Shown here one piece after another: positions 1 to 7,542 of a stretch of 64,000 nt of DNA. Within the stretch, counting starts at the first letter, position 1; the number at the start of each line of letters is the position of its first letter. The DNA lies in contig NZ_KI911782.1 of the NCBI RefSeq assembly GCF_000515395.1, forward strand, positions 2,168,606-2,232,605, read 5' to 3'. Below the pieces are notes generated by a model. The model made no database searches, was not told the DNA's origin, and saw only the letters and a list, made by a program, of their open reading frames with translations. The translations under genes were made by a program, and so were the position numbers. Source of the DNA: Jiangella gansuensis DSM 44835. Its GTDB lineage: Bacteria > Actinomycetota > Actinomycetes > Jiangellales > Jiangellaceae.

Positions 1-261
1 ACGCCGGTGGACGTCCCGGACCTGCCCGACGGCGACGACACCGGCAACGACAACGGCGACGGCGACAACGGCGGCGACAACGGCGGCGACAACGGTGGCA
101 ATGCCGGCGGCGGCGGCGACGACCTCGCCGACACCGGTAGCGGCACGTCCGTGCTGCTGCTACTCGCCGGCGGGCTACTCATCATCGCCGGCGGCACCGC
201 ACTGGCCACCACCCGCCGCCGCAACACCGGCCAGACAGGCCAGGGAGGCCTGACCAGCTGA
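1..261 (+). CDS. C-terminal end of a sortase-anchored surface protein (partial)
   Basis: The reading frame is open from the first base, so the protein begins upstream of the window. The visible part is a low-complexity Asp/Gly/Asn linker, then LADTG, a hydrophobic segment of about 20 residues and a short tail starting TTRRR. This is the standard cell-wall sorting signal: sortase cuts in the LAxTG/LPxTG motif and links the protein to peptidoglycan. LAxTG is the form known for class E sortases of high-GC Gram-positives. The function of the exported domain cannot be told. A strong hairpin follows 25 bases after the stop. Confidence 0.75.
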   Translation, partial: TPVDVPDLPDGDDTGNDNGDGDNGGDNGGDNGGNAGGGGDDLADTGSGTSVLLLLAGGLLIIAGGTALATTRRRNTGQTGQGGLTS

Positions 262-285
262 GCACCACGCACCAACCATCACCAC

Positions 286-323
286 CCGGCGCCCGGGCCC
301 CACACAGGGGACCCGGGCGCCGG
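286..323 (+). terminator. Strong GC-rich hairpin after the surface protein gene
   Basis: The arms 286-301 and 307-323 pair over 16 of 17 positions (CCGGCGCCCGGG core, one bulged base) around a 5-base loop. There is no T-run, as is usual for actinobacterial hairpin terminators. It lies between the plus-strand surface gene and the convergent minus-strand transglutaminase gene, so it could serve both. Confidence 0.7.
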
Positions 324-451
324 CGTCCCACCACGTTTCTGGAGACTCATGCGCCCTTCCGGGCGCGTCTTAGCGTGCACAAGTCTCCAGAAGCGGCAGG
401 GAACAGGCCCGTCCACGGAAGCCGCAGGGGCCTCGTGTGGCGCCTTGACCG

Positions 452-2785
452 TCAGGACCGGCGGCGGGCCAGCGACAGGGCGGACGCGCGCGCCCGCTCG
501 CCGGCGGTGTCCATCCAGTCGAACGCGTCCAGGACCGCCTGATTGGCCGCGGCCGCGGCGTCGCGCAGCCGCGACGGCACCAGGAACGCGCCCACTCGCC
601 GGCCGGCCGACGCCGAGCGGGAGATGGTACGGCGCACTGCGGCGGTGTCGGCACGCAGCGACTCGACCGGCTGCGACTGGCGTGCGTACCGGGCCCGCTC
701 GATCGCGCCCACCAGGTGGTCCAGCAGGACACGGTCCTCAGGGCCCAGCGACGCCGACGCGGCCACGGATCGACCCACCGCGCGCGGCGTGGCGGCCGGA
801 TCCCAGGACAGCCCGGCGTCACGGACGGTCTCGCGCAGATCCTCCCAGGCCGCCTCCGCGGTCAAAGCGGCGTCGTGGCCGGCCTGCCGCCAACGCCGTT
901 CCCGGCCGAACCGGGCATACAGCGACGGGGTCGAGACCAGCGCGGCCAGGGCCAGCACTCCGAGCATCACCAGCGGCCATTGCGACGGCGGCTCGTCCCC
1001 GGGCGCGGTGACGCCCCCGGCGGTGTCGTCCTCGCGGGGGACCTGCGGGGCCTGCATCGACGGCTGTGCGGACGGCTGCGACGGGTCGGGCGCCGGGGCG
1101 TTGCTGCCGCCCGTGTTGGGCACCACGGTCCAGTCCGGCGCGGCGCCGGAACGGGAGGCCGGCGTGGGCTCGAAGCGCACCCAGCCGAGGCCCTCGAAGT
1201 ACAGCTCCGGCCAGGCGTGCATGTCGTGGGCACGGACCAGCCAGGTGGCCTCGCCCTGGTAGTCGCCCGGGGTGAAGCCGACGGCCACCCGCGACGGGAT
1301 GCCGAGGTAGCGGGCCATGATGGCCATAGTGGCGGCGAACTGCTCGCAGTAGCCGCGCCGCTCGGTGAGGAAGTCCTCGAGCGCGGTGGACGAGTGGCCC
1401 GGCTGCGACTCGATGTCGTAGACGAACCCGCCGGTCGGGCCGCGGAACCAGTCCTGCAGCGCGGCGGCGCGGCTGAAGTCGTCCGTCGCTCCCGCGGTGA
1501 CCTCGTCGGCGAGTTCGGTGACCATCTGGGGGAGTTCCTCGGGCAGTTCGAGCGAGGACTCGACGTCGCTGCTCGGTTCGCCGGCCGCCCGCAGCGCTTC
1601 GACGGTGGGTGCGAGCGCCAGGCTGCGGGCGGTGTACCGGCGAGCCTGCACGTTGCCGCTGTTGGTGACGACGTCCAGCGTCTCGGCGTGGTAGCGCCAG
1701 TCGCCGTCGATCTCGATGGACTGCGTGGGGTAGGGCAGCGGCAGCCAGCTGGAGCTGAGGTTCTGGGTGATCCGGATGTCGTAGTCGACGACGGGATACT
1801 CGGCGTCCTGCAGTCCTTGCGGCCACGGCAGCCCGCTGTCGACGGAGTCGGGGACCGGCCGGTCGGACGTCTTCCACTCGTCGCCGTCGAAGACGTCGAG
1901 CGTCACGATGCGGATGTGCGAGGGTTCGTCGGCGGAGCTGCGATACCGCAGCACTTCGACGTTCTCGCGACGTTGCAGGTTGCGCTGGAGGTCGACGATG
2001 GGGTTGTCGGTGCGGATGGTCTGTCCGCCGCCGCCTCCAGCACCCCGGCCGGGACCGAGTAGGCCCTCGGTGAGCACCGGCGCCAGGCCGGGTACCGCGA
2101 CCGCGACGGCCAGCGCGACCGCGCCGACACGGCGGCCGTTGCGGGCCAGCGAGTCGGTCTCGGGGACGCCGCTGTGCGCGGCCGACGGGCTGGCCGAGCG
2201 GCCCCAGCCGGCCACCCTGGTGCGGCCCTCGGACACGAGCAACGCCAGGAACCCGGCGGCCGGCGGGATGAACCAGTACCACTCGAGGCCGGTGACCAGG
2301 ACCGAAGCCGTGACGGCGTAGCAGGCGGCGAGCGGGAAGCCGGCCAGCGGCACCCTGCGCAACCAGACGGCGACCGCGTCGACGAGCAACGCGACCAGCC
2401 CGGCGCCACCGACCAGCATGAGCGTGATGCCGCGCGGCACCGGGACCGGCGCGACGTAGGTGTTGGTGACGTCGACGCCCTCGTTGAACACGTCGATCAG
2501 CCGGGTGGCCCATTCGGTTGTCGGGATGAAGCCGAGCAGCGCGACGTCGCTGGCGACCAGGACGCCCAGCCACAGCACCAGGACCGCCAGCTGCGCGACG
2601 GGCACCAGCGCGCCCGGCACGTTGAGCTTGCGCAGGACGTAACCGGTGCCGGCGACGAAGGCGACGGCGATCGCCGCGGAGAGGATCCAGTCGCGGGTGA
2701 CCGTGAGTTCGAACAGCGGCAGTACCGACAGTACCGATGCGACCGCGGCGACGGTCGTGAGGCGTCCGTGCGTGCTCATCGGCAT
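452..2785 (-). CDS. TgpA-type membrane transglutaminase-like protein
   Basis: 777 residues. The N-terminal third carries several hydrophobic membrane segments. The extracytoplasmic middle holds a transglutaminase-like core with Cys480 in RRGYCEQF and His523 in DMHAWPEL, followed by FEPTP near the third member of the triad. A Pro/Ser-rich linker, another membrane helix and a DUF4129-like cytoplasmic tail follow. This is the DUF3488/TgpA architecture. The start could be Met1 (2785) or the Met at 2779. It lies 3 bases after the DUF58 gene in a moxR-DUF58-tgpA operon, a widespread arrangement. The family is thought to act on cell-envelope proteins; the actual substrate is unknown. Confidence 0.88.
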   Translation of the reverse strand: MPMSTHGRLTTVAAVASVLSVLPLFELTVTRDWILSAAIAVAFVAGTGYVLRKLNVPGALVPVAQLAVLVLWLGVLVASDVALLGFIPTTEWATRLIDVFNEGVDVTNTYVAPVPVPRGITLMLVGGAGLVALLVDAVAVWLRRVPLAGFPLAACYAVTASVLVTGLEWYWFIPPAAGFLALLVSEGRTRVAGWGRSASPSAAHSGVPETDSLARNGRRVGAVALAVAVAVPGLAPVLTEGLLGPGRGAGGGGGQTIRTDNPIVDLQRNLQRRENVEVLRYRSSADEPSHIRIVTLDVFDGDEWKTSDRPVPDSVDSGLPWPQGLQDAEYPVVDYDIRITQNLSSSWLPLPYPTQSIEIDGDWRYHAETLDVVTNSGNVQARRYTARSLALAPTVEALRAAGEPSSDVESSLELPEELPQMVTELADEVTAGATDDFSRAAALQDWFRGPTGGFVYDIESQPGHSSTALEDFLTERRGYCEQFAATMAIMARYLGIPSRVAVGFTPGDYQGEATWLVRAHDMHAWPELYFEGLGWVRFEPTPASRSGAAPDWTVVPNTGGSNAPAPDPSQPSAQPSMQAPQVPREDDTAGGVTAPGDEPPSQWPLVMLGVLALAALVSTPSLYARFGRERRWRQAGHDAALTAEAAWEDLRETVRDAGLSWDPAATPRAVGRSVAASASLGPEDRVLLDHLVGAIERARYARQSQPVESLRADTAAVRRTISRSASAGRRVGAFLVPSRLRDAAAAANQAVLDAFDWMDTAGERARASALSLARRRS

Positions 2786-2788
2786 CGG

Positions 2789-4108
2789 TCATGCACCTTC
2801 CCGGGCCGGGCGGCCCTGCATCGCGGGCGCGGCCGGCCCGGCGGCTGGACGCTGCACGCCCAACTGCTCCCACAGGGCGGCGAGGTGCTCGCCGCGGTGC
2901 GCCACGATGACGTTCCAGCCGGCGCCGCGCAGCACCTGCACGCTCTCGGTCAGCCGTACCTGTTCGCGGCTGTGCGCGCCGAGCGACGTCCACGACATGA
3001 CGTCGAGGACGACGGCGAGCGCCGCGGTGCTGCCGTGCCGCAGGGCCGCCACCACTCGTGCTTCCTGCTCGCTGAGCCGGCCGAACACGCCGACCAGCAT
3101 CCCGGTGGCGGACTCGGCTCCGCTGAGCAGGTCGGGCCAGCGCCCGACGGAGGCGTCGCGTTGCGGCTGCACCACCGCCAGGGCGTCCAGGAGCGAGACC
3201 CTGGCGTCGCCGGGGCCGCTGGCGGGGTCGTGCCAGGACGTGGAGACGGCACTGCCGTGGTCGGTGGCCAACCGTACCGCGTAGCCGCGCTCGGCCAGGT
3301 GAACGCCGATGGAGGCGGCCGCGGTGACGCTCCACTCCAGCGAGGAGTCGATGCCCTCGCCGGTGTGCCCGGCGGTGCGGGTGTCGAGCAGGATGGTGGC
3401 TCGGCTCTGCCACGGCTGCTCCTCGCGCCGGACCATGAGATCGCCGTGGTGGGCGGTGGCCCGCCAGTGCACCCGGCGCATGTCGTCGCCGGTGCGGTAG
3501 GCGCGGATGGTGGCGTCCTCCTCACCGGCGGCGGCCATGGCGCGCGGCCGGCTCTCGCCGCTGCCGCTCCACTCGCCGCCCAGCCGGGCGGTGGGCAGCC
3601 GGTGCACGGTCGGGGTGACGATCAACGTGCCGACGTCGCTGAAGGCGCGTTTGAGCTCGACCATGCCGAACGGGTCGGTGACCCGGACGGTCAGCGGCCC
3701 CACCGTGTACCTGCCGCGCACGACGGGGTCGATGGCGTACGTGACGTCGCGGCGGAACCGGGACCAGACGTGGTCGAGCACGAACCGGGGCCGGGCGCCG
3801 AGCGTGAAGGGGATGCTGTCCTCGACCAGCAGCACGCCGGTGGGGATACGGGCGGAGTTGGCCAGCTCGAGGTGGACCGTGGCGCGCTCGCCGACCGACA
3901 CCCGAGGCGGCTCGATCGACCGCGACGCGGCCAGCCGTACCCGGCTGCGCAGTGCGACCACCAGGCTGATGGCAGGGATCGCCACCAGCAGGATGCCTGC
4001 GCGCAGGACGTCGCGCTGGCCGGCCAGGACCGCGGCGATGACGGCACCGCCGCCCACGGCCAGGAACGCCCAGCCGCGGCGGGTCAGTCCGGACAGCGCA
4101 TCGCTCAC
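2789..4108 (-). CDS. DUF58 domain protein
   Basis: 439 residues with two hydrophobic segments at about residues 8-50, then a beta-rich region and the hallmark DUF58 motif YRTGDDMRRVHWRATA with a following RREE. The C-terminal half resembles a von Willebrand A-like fold, with LLDTR in the first strand. DUF58 proteins are usually encoded with a MoxR ATPase and a transglutaminase-like membrane protein, exactly as here, and are suspected to form a chaperone-like system for envelope proteins. The gene follows moxR by 16 bases and precedes the transglutaminase gene by 3, so all three are probably cotranscribed. Confidence 0.88.
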   Translation of the reverse strand: MSDALSGLTRRGWAFLAVGGGAVIAAVLAGQRDVLRAGILLVAIPAISLVVALRSRVRLAASRSIEPPRVSVGERATVHLELANSARIPTGVLLVEDSIPFTLGARPRFVLDHVWSRFRRDVTYAIDPVVRGRYTVGPLTVRVTDPFGMVELKRAFSDVGTLIVTPTVHRLPTARLGGEWSGSGESRPRAMAAAGEEDATIRAYRTGDDMRRVHWRATAHHGDLMVRREEQPWQSRATILLDTRTAGHTGEGIDSSLEWSVTAAASIGVHLAERGYAVRLATDHGSAVSTSWHDPASGPGDARVSLLDALAVVQPQRDASVGRWPDLLSGAESATGMLVGVFGRLSEQEARVVAALRHGSTAALAVVLDVMSWTSLGAHSREQVRLTESVQVLRGAGWNVIVAHRGEHLAALWEQLGVQRPAAGPAAPAMQGRPAREGA

Positions 4109-4124
4109 CTCGGCTCCCGACCTG

Positions 4125-5132
4125 TCAACGTGGGTCTGGCTGCGGAACGCGCTGGACGAGGTCGTCGACGATGCCCGAGGCGTCGCGACGTCCGATCTGC
4201 GCCTCGGCGGTGGGTAGCAGCCGGTGGCTGAGCACCGGTGCGGCCAGCACCTGGAGGTCGTCGGGCAGGACGTACTCGCGGCCGTCCAGCCCCGCCCAGG
4301 CCTTGGCGGCGCGGATGAGATGGAGGGTGGCCCGGGGCGATGCGCCCAGCCTCAGCTCCGGCGAGGTGCGGGTGGCGCTGGTGAGTGCGACCGCGTACTC
4401 CTTGATGGCGTCGGCGACGTAGACGCCGCGGACCAGCCGGACGAGCTTGTGCACGTGCGCGGCGTCGGTGACCGGCTCGAGCGGGTCCAGCGCGCTGCCG
4501 GCTCCGTGGGTGTCGATCATCTCGATCTCGTCGCGGGTGGAGGGGTACCCCATGGACAGCCGCATCATGAAGCGGTCGCGCTGGGCCTCCGGCAGCGGGT
4601 AGGTGCCCTCCATCTCGATGGGATTCTGGGTGGCGACCACCATGAACGGGGCCTCGAGCTGGTAGGTGGTGCCGTCGACCGTGACCTGCCGCTCCTCCAT
4701 GCACTCCAGGAGGGCGGACTGCGTCTTCGGGGAGGCGCGGTTGATCTCGTCGCCGACGACGACGTTCGCGAAGACGCCGCCGGGCTTGAACTCGAACTCC
4801 CGGGTCTCCTGATTGAACACGGAGACGCCGGTGACGTCGCTGGGCATCAGGTCGGGCGTGAACTGGATTCGGCGAACGGTGCAGTCGACGGCGCGGGCGA
4901 TGGACTTGGCCAGCATCGTCTTGCCGACTCCTGGAACGTCCTCGATGAGGATGTGCCCCTCGGCGAGCAGGACGGTCAGCGCCAGCTTGATGACCTCGGG
5001 CTTGCCTTCGACGACGGAACCGATGGCCGACTGGATGCGGGCCGCGGTGTCGGCGAGGTCGGTCAGGGCAAGTTCCGACACGCGGTCGGACGCCGGCTGT
5101 TGATGGCTGCCCTGCATCAACGAATCAGGCAC
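4125..5132 (-). CDS. MoxR-family AAA+ ATPase
   Basis: 335 residues. The Walker A motif is in EDVPGVGKTMLAKS at about residue 70, the Walker B region reads GDEINRASPKTQSALLECMEE, and sensor 1 lies in VATQNP. This is the MoxR branch of AAA+ ATPases, which act as chaperones that mature or activate partner proteins, often ones with von Willebrand A folds such as DUF58 proteins. The start is a GTG at 5132, preceded on the minus strand by a strong GGAGGAG ribosome site (5135-5141). It is the first gene of the moxR-DUF58-transglutaminase operon and diverges from mraZ. Confidence 0.92.
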   Translation of the reverse strand: MPDSLMQGSHQQPASDRVSELALTDLADTAARIQSAIGSVVEGKPEVIKLALTVLLAEGHILIEDVPGVGKTMLAKSIARAVDCTVRRIQFTPDLMPSDVTGVSVFNQETREFEFKPGGVFANVVVGDEINRASPKTQSALLECMEERQVTVDGTTYQLEAPFMVVATQNPIEMEGTYPLPEAQRDRFMMRLSMGYPSTRDEIEMIDTHGAGSALDPLEPVTDAAHVHKLVRLVRGVYVADAIKEYAVALTSATRTSPELRLGASPRATLHLIRAAKAWAGLDGREYVLPDDLQVLAAPVLSHRLLPTAEAQIGRRDASGIVDDLVQRVPQPDPR

Positions 5133-5368
5133 GTCTCCTCCATTCGATCCCCGACCTCGTCGGCGTACGTGCCTCGGCCGATCGCGGAATTCCCGCTACC
5201 AGTCTCGCAGTGTGCGACGTGCGGCTCGTCGCTCAGGTTCCGATCAGCTTCGGGACTTCCTCGTATACCCGCAGAGCCTATGTCCACTCCGCTTCCCACG
5301 CATCAGTCATTCCGGACATACCGATAGGCCGCCCGGTGATCGTCCGGCGCCTCCGGGTTGGTGCCGGA

Positions 5369-5465
5369 TGGGGGGAGGTGGGGCGCGGTGGGGGCGATTG
5401 TGGTTGCAAGTGGGGGAGAGTGGAGTAGAGTGGCGGGCATTGGAGGAAGAGTGGTCCGAAGTGGC
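5369..5465 (+). promoter_or_regulatory. mraZ promoter overlapped by a phased TGG (MraZ-type) operator array
   Basis: TGG trinucleotides start at 5369, 5379, 5389, 5401, 5411, 5421, 5431, 5441, 5452 and 5462, almost all exactly 10 or 11 bases apart. The first three and the fifth read TGGGG. MraZ from E. coli is known to bind TGGGN repeats separated by 5 bases, one helical turn per repeat, upstream of its own operon. A plausible promoter lies inside the array: -35 TTGCAA at 5404-5409, 16-base spacer, -10 TAGAGT at 5426-5431. MraZ bound here would cover RNA polymerase and repress the dcw operon. Confidence 0.7.
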
Positions 5466-5492
5466 CGTCATCGGGGACCAGATGACGGCCAC
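5461..5492 (+). promoter_or_regulatory. Perfect 12-bp hairpin in the mraZ 5' leader
   Basis: GTGGCCGTCATC (5461-5472) and GATGACGGCCAC (5481-5492) are perfect reverse complements around the loop GGGGACCA. The hairpin sits downstream of the likely promoter and 11 bases before the mraZ ribosome site, so it would be in the mRNA leader. A long uninterrupted stem like this could be an RNase III substrate or affect mraZ translation; both are inferences. Confidence 0.55.
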
Positions 5493-5515
5493 GGCGGACA
5501 GCGGGGAGGTGGGCC

Positions 5516-5947
5516 GTGTTCCTCGGCACCCACACGCCCCGGCTGGACGACAAAGGGCGACTCATCCTTCCGGCGAAGTTCCGGGACGAACTGGCGGAGG
5601 GCGTCGTGATCACACGAGGACAGGAACGCTGTCTCTACGTGTGGCCGCACGCGGAGTTCCTCCGGTTCACCGAGCAGTTGCGGGCCGCGCCCATCACGCA
5701 CAAGGGCACCCGCGACTTCGCCCGGATGCTGGCAGCGGGGGCCAGCGACGAGGTCCCGGACAAGCAGGGCCGCATCACCATCCCGACGGGTCTGCGGACC
5801 TACGCCGGGCTGGAACGCGAGTGCACCGTCGTCGGTGCGATGACCCGCGTGGAGATCTGGTCCGAGCAGGCCTGGGAGACGTACCAGGCAGAGAAGGAAC
5901 CGATGTTCGCCGACATCTCCGAGGAGGTGCTGCCCGGCATCTTCTGA
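5516..5947 (+). CDS. mraZ: MraZ, transcriptional regulator of the dcw cluster
   Basis: 143 residues, the normal MraZ length, made of two SpoVT/AbrB-like halves. DDKGRL near residue 12 and DKQGRITIP near residue 85 are the two copies of the family signature. MraZ forms ring-shaped oligomers and binds direct repeats in its own promoter. The start is a GTG with GGGGAGG 6 bases upstream. It is the first gene of the division and cell-wall cluster and follows the phased operator array at 5369-5465, which argues for autoregulation. The 168 bases to rsmH contain a modest inverted repeat, GTCACTTG (5992-5999) with CAAGTGAC (6018-6025). Confidence 0.97.
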   Translation: MFLGTHTPRLDDKGRLILPAKFRDELAEGVVITRGQERCLYVWPHAEFLRFTEQLRAAPITHKGTRDFARMLAAGASDEVPDKQGRITIPTGLRTYAGLERECTVVGAMTRVEIWSEQAWETYQAEKEPMFADISEEVLPGIF

Positions 5948-6115
5948 CCCGCCGACGCGTGGCACGCACGGTGAGGTCTCCGGCCGCTCACGTCACTTGA
6001 CACACCTTCCCCGGTGGCAAGTGACCGAGCTGAGCTGCCCGAGCGGGCGGGGACCTGACCGTACGAGCCGCAAGGGAAGCGGAACGAGCGACCGATTCGA
6101 GGACAAGACGCGGGG

Positions 6116-7123
6116 GTGTCGATGACCGAGCAGGAGTCGCACGGGGCGTCGCACGTCCCTGTGCTGCTCGACCGGGTCGTCGGGCTGCTGGAGCCGAGCC
6201 TGCGGGGGCAATCCGCCGCTCGCCGCGATGGCGCCGGCGATGAGACCGGCGGCCGGGTCGTCGTCGATGCGACGCTCGGGCTCGGCGGACACGCGGAGGC
6301 CATCCTGAGCCGCTGCACTACAGCGCGCCTGGTCGGTCTCGACCGCGACCACGCGGCGCTGGAGCGCTCCCGCGAGCGGCTGGCACCGTTCGGTGACCGG
6401 TTCACCGGTGTCCACGCGGTCTACGACCGGATCGCCGACGTCTTGGCGGGCCTCGGCATCCGGCGTGTCCACGGCATCCTCTTCGATCTGGGGGTCTCCT
6501 CCCTCCAGTTGGACGAGGCCGGCCGTGGCTTCGCGTACGCCCAGGACGCCCCGCTGGACATGCGGATGGACCAGTCGTCCGGGCTCACCGCGGCGGACGT
6601 GCTCAACACGTACGACGCGGCCCGGCTCACCCGGATCCTGCGTCGCTACGGCGAGGAGCGCTTCGCCTCCCGCATCGCCGCCGCGGTGGTGCGGGCGCGC
6701 CAGCGGGAGCCGTTCGACACCAGCGGCCGGCTGGTGGAGCTCATCCGCGGGGCCATCCCGGCCGCGGCCCGCCGCACCGGCGGGCACCCCGCCAAGCGCA
6801 CCTTCCAGGCGTTGCGGATCGAAGTGAACGGCGAGTTGGACGCCCTGGAACGAGCGCTGCCTGCTGCGCTGGGCGCCCTGGCCGTCGGCGGCCGGGCCGT
6901 CGTGCTCTCGTACCACTCGCTCGAGGACCGCATGGTCAAGAAGGCGTTCGCGGCAGGGGCGGCCAGTACGGCACCGCCCGGGTTACCGGTCGAGCTGCCC
7001 GAACACCGGCCGGTGCTGAAGCTGCTGGCATCCGAGCCGCCCACCGACGAGGAGGTCGCCGCCAACCCGCGCGCGGCCTCGGCCCGGCTGCGGGCCGTCG
7101 AACGGATTCGGGAGGCGGCATGA
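6116..7123 (+). CDS. rsmH: 16S rRNA (cytosine-1402-N4)-methyltransferase RsmH
   Basis: 335 residues. The family N-terminus [13 protein letters not shown] is followed by the SAM-binding motif [14 protein letters not shown], then [17 protein letters not shown] and SYHSLEDR near the C-terminus, all typical of RsmH (MraW). It methylates C1402 in the ribosomal decoding site. The annotated start is GTG 6116, but ATG 6122, with GGGGG 5 bases upstream, gives a more natural N-terminus (MTEQES). Its stop overlaps the ftsL start (ATGA at 7120). Confidence 0.97.
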   Translation: MSMTEQESHGASHVPVLLDRVVGLLEPSLRGQSAARRDGAGDETGGRVVVDATLGLGGHAEAILSRCTTARLVGLDRDHAALERSRERLAPFGDRFTGVHAVYDRIADVLAGLGIRRVHGILFDLGVSSLQLDEAGRGFAYAQDAPLDMRMDQSSGLTAADVLNTYDAARLTRILRRYGEERFASRIAAAVVRARQREPFDTSGRLVELIRGAIPAAARRTGGHPAKRTFQALRIEVNGELDALERALPAALGALAVGGRAVVLSYHSLEDRMVKKAFAAGAASTAPPGLPVELPEHRPVLKLLASEPPTDEEVAANPRAASARLRAVERIREAA

Positions 7124-7542
7124 GCGCTGAACGTGCATACGCCGAAGTCAGGACGGCGCGACGGCCGATGCTGCGCAGCGTCCCGGTGCGTTCGTCGAAG
7201 GCGCCGCGGGCCCCGTTCGTCGTCCTGGTGCTGCTGGTGCTGGGCGTCGGCCTCATCGGTCTGCTGGTGCTCAACACGTCGCTGCAGCAAGGGTCCTTCG
7301 AGCTGGGCGAGCTGCAGTCACGCACCGACGAGCTGCGCGACCGGCAGGCACAGCTGGCCGAGGAGGTCGCCGAGCGCAGCGCGCCGGGCGCCCTGGCCGA
7401 GCAGGCCGCCCGGATGGGGATGGTTCCGGCGGAGGAACCGCCGCGCTTCCTGGAGCTGCCCGGCTCCGGTGCCGCGGACAGTGCCCCCTCCGACGGCGAC
7501 ACCCGCGCCGCCGAGAGCAACGACGCCGGTGGTGACGACTGA
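7120..7542 (+). CDS. ftsL: FtsL-like bitopic division protein
   Basis: 140 residues. About 27 basic cytoplasmic residues lead into one transmembrane helix (roughly 29-49), then a leucine-zipper-like coiled coil ([22 protein letters not shown]) and a short acidic tail. Topology, length and position between rsmH and ftsI identify it as the FtsL/septum formation initiator-type divisome protein, which joins FtsQ and FtsB-like partners and activates FtsWI. It overlaps rsmH by 4 bases, and its stop shares one base with the ftsI start (TGATG at 7540). FtsL sequences are poorly conserved, so the name rests on structure and synteny. Confidence 0.88.
   Translation: MSAERAYAEVRTARRPMLRSVPVRSSKAPRAPFVVLVLLVLGVGLIGLLVLNTSLQQGSFELGELQSRTDELRDRQAQLAEEVAERSAPGALAEQAARMGMVPAEEPPRFLELPGSGAADSAPSDGDTRAAESNDAGGDD

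Noticed and set aside
2174-4231. Long plus-strand frame opposite the DUF58 and transglutaminase genes
   Set aside because: Its composition (Gly/Arg/Asp/His-rich) is what high-GC antisense frames give, and both opposite-strand genes are clear family members.
5992-6025. GTCACTTG/CAAGTGAC inverted repeat as an mraZ terminator
   Set aside because: Only 8 bases pair over an 18-base loop, and rsmH downstream is expected to be in the same transcript; too weak to call.
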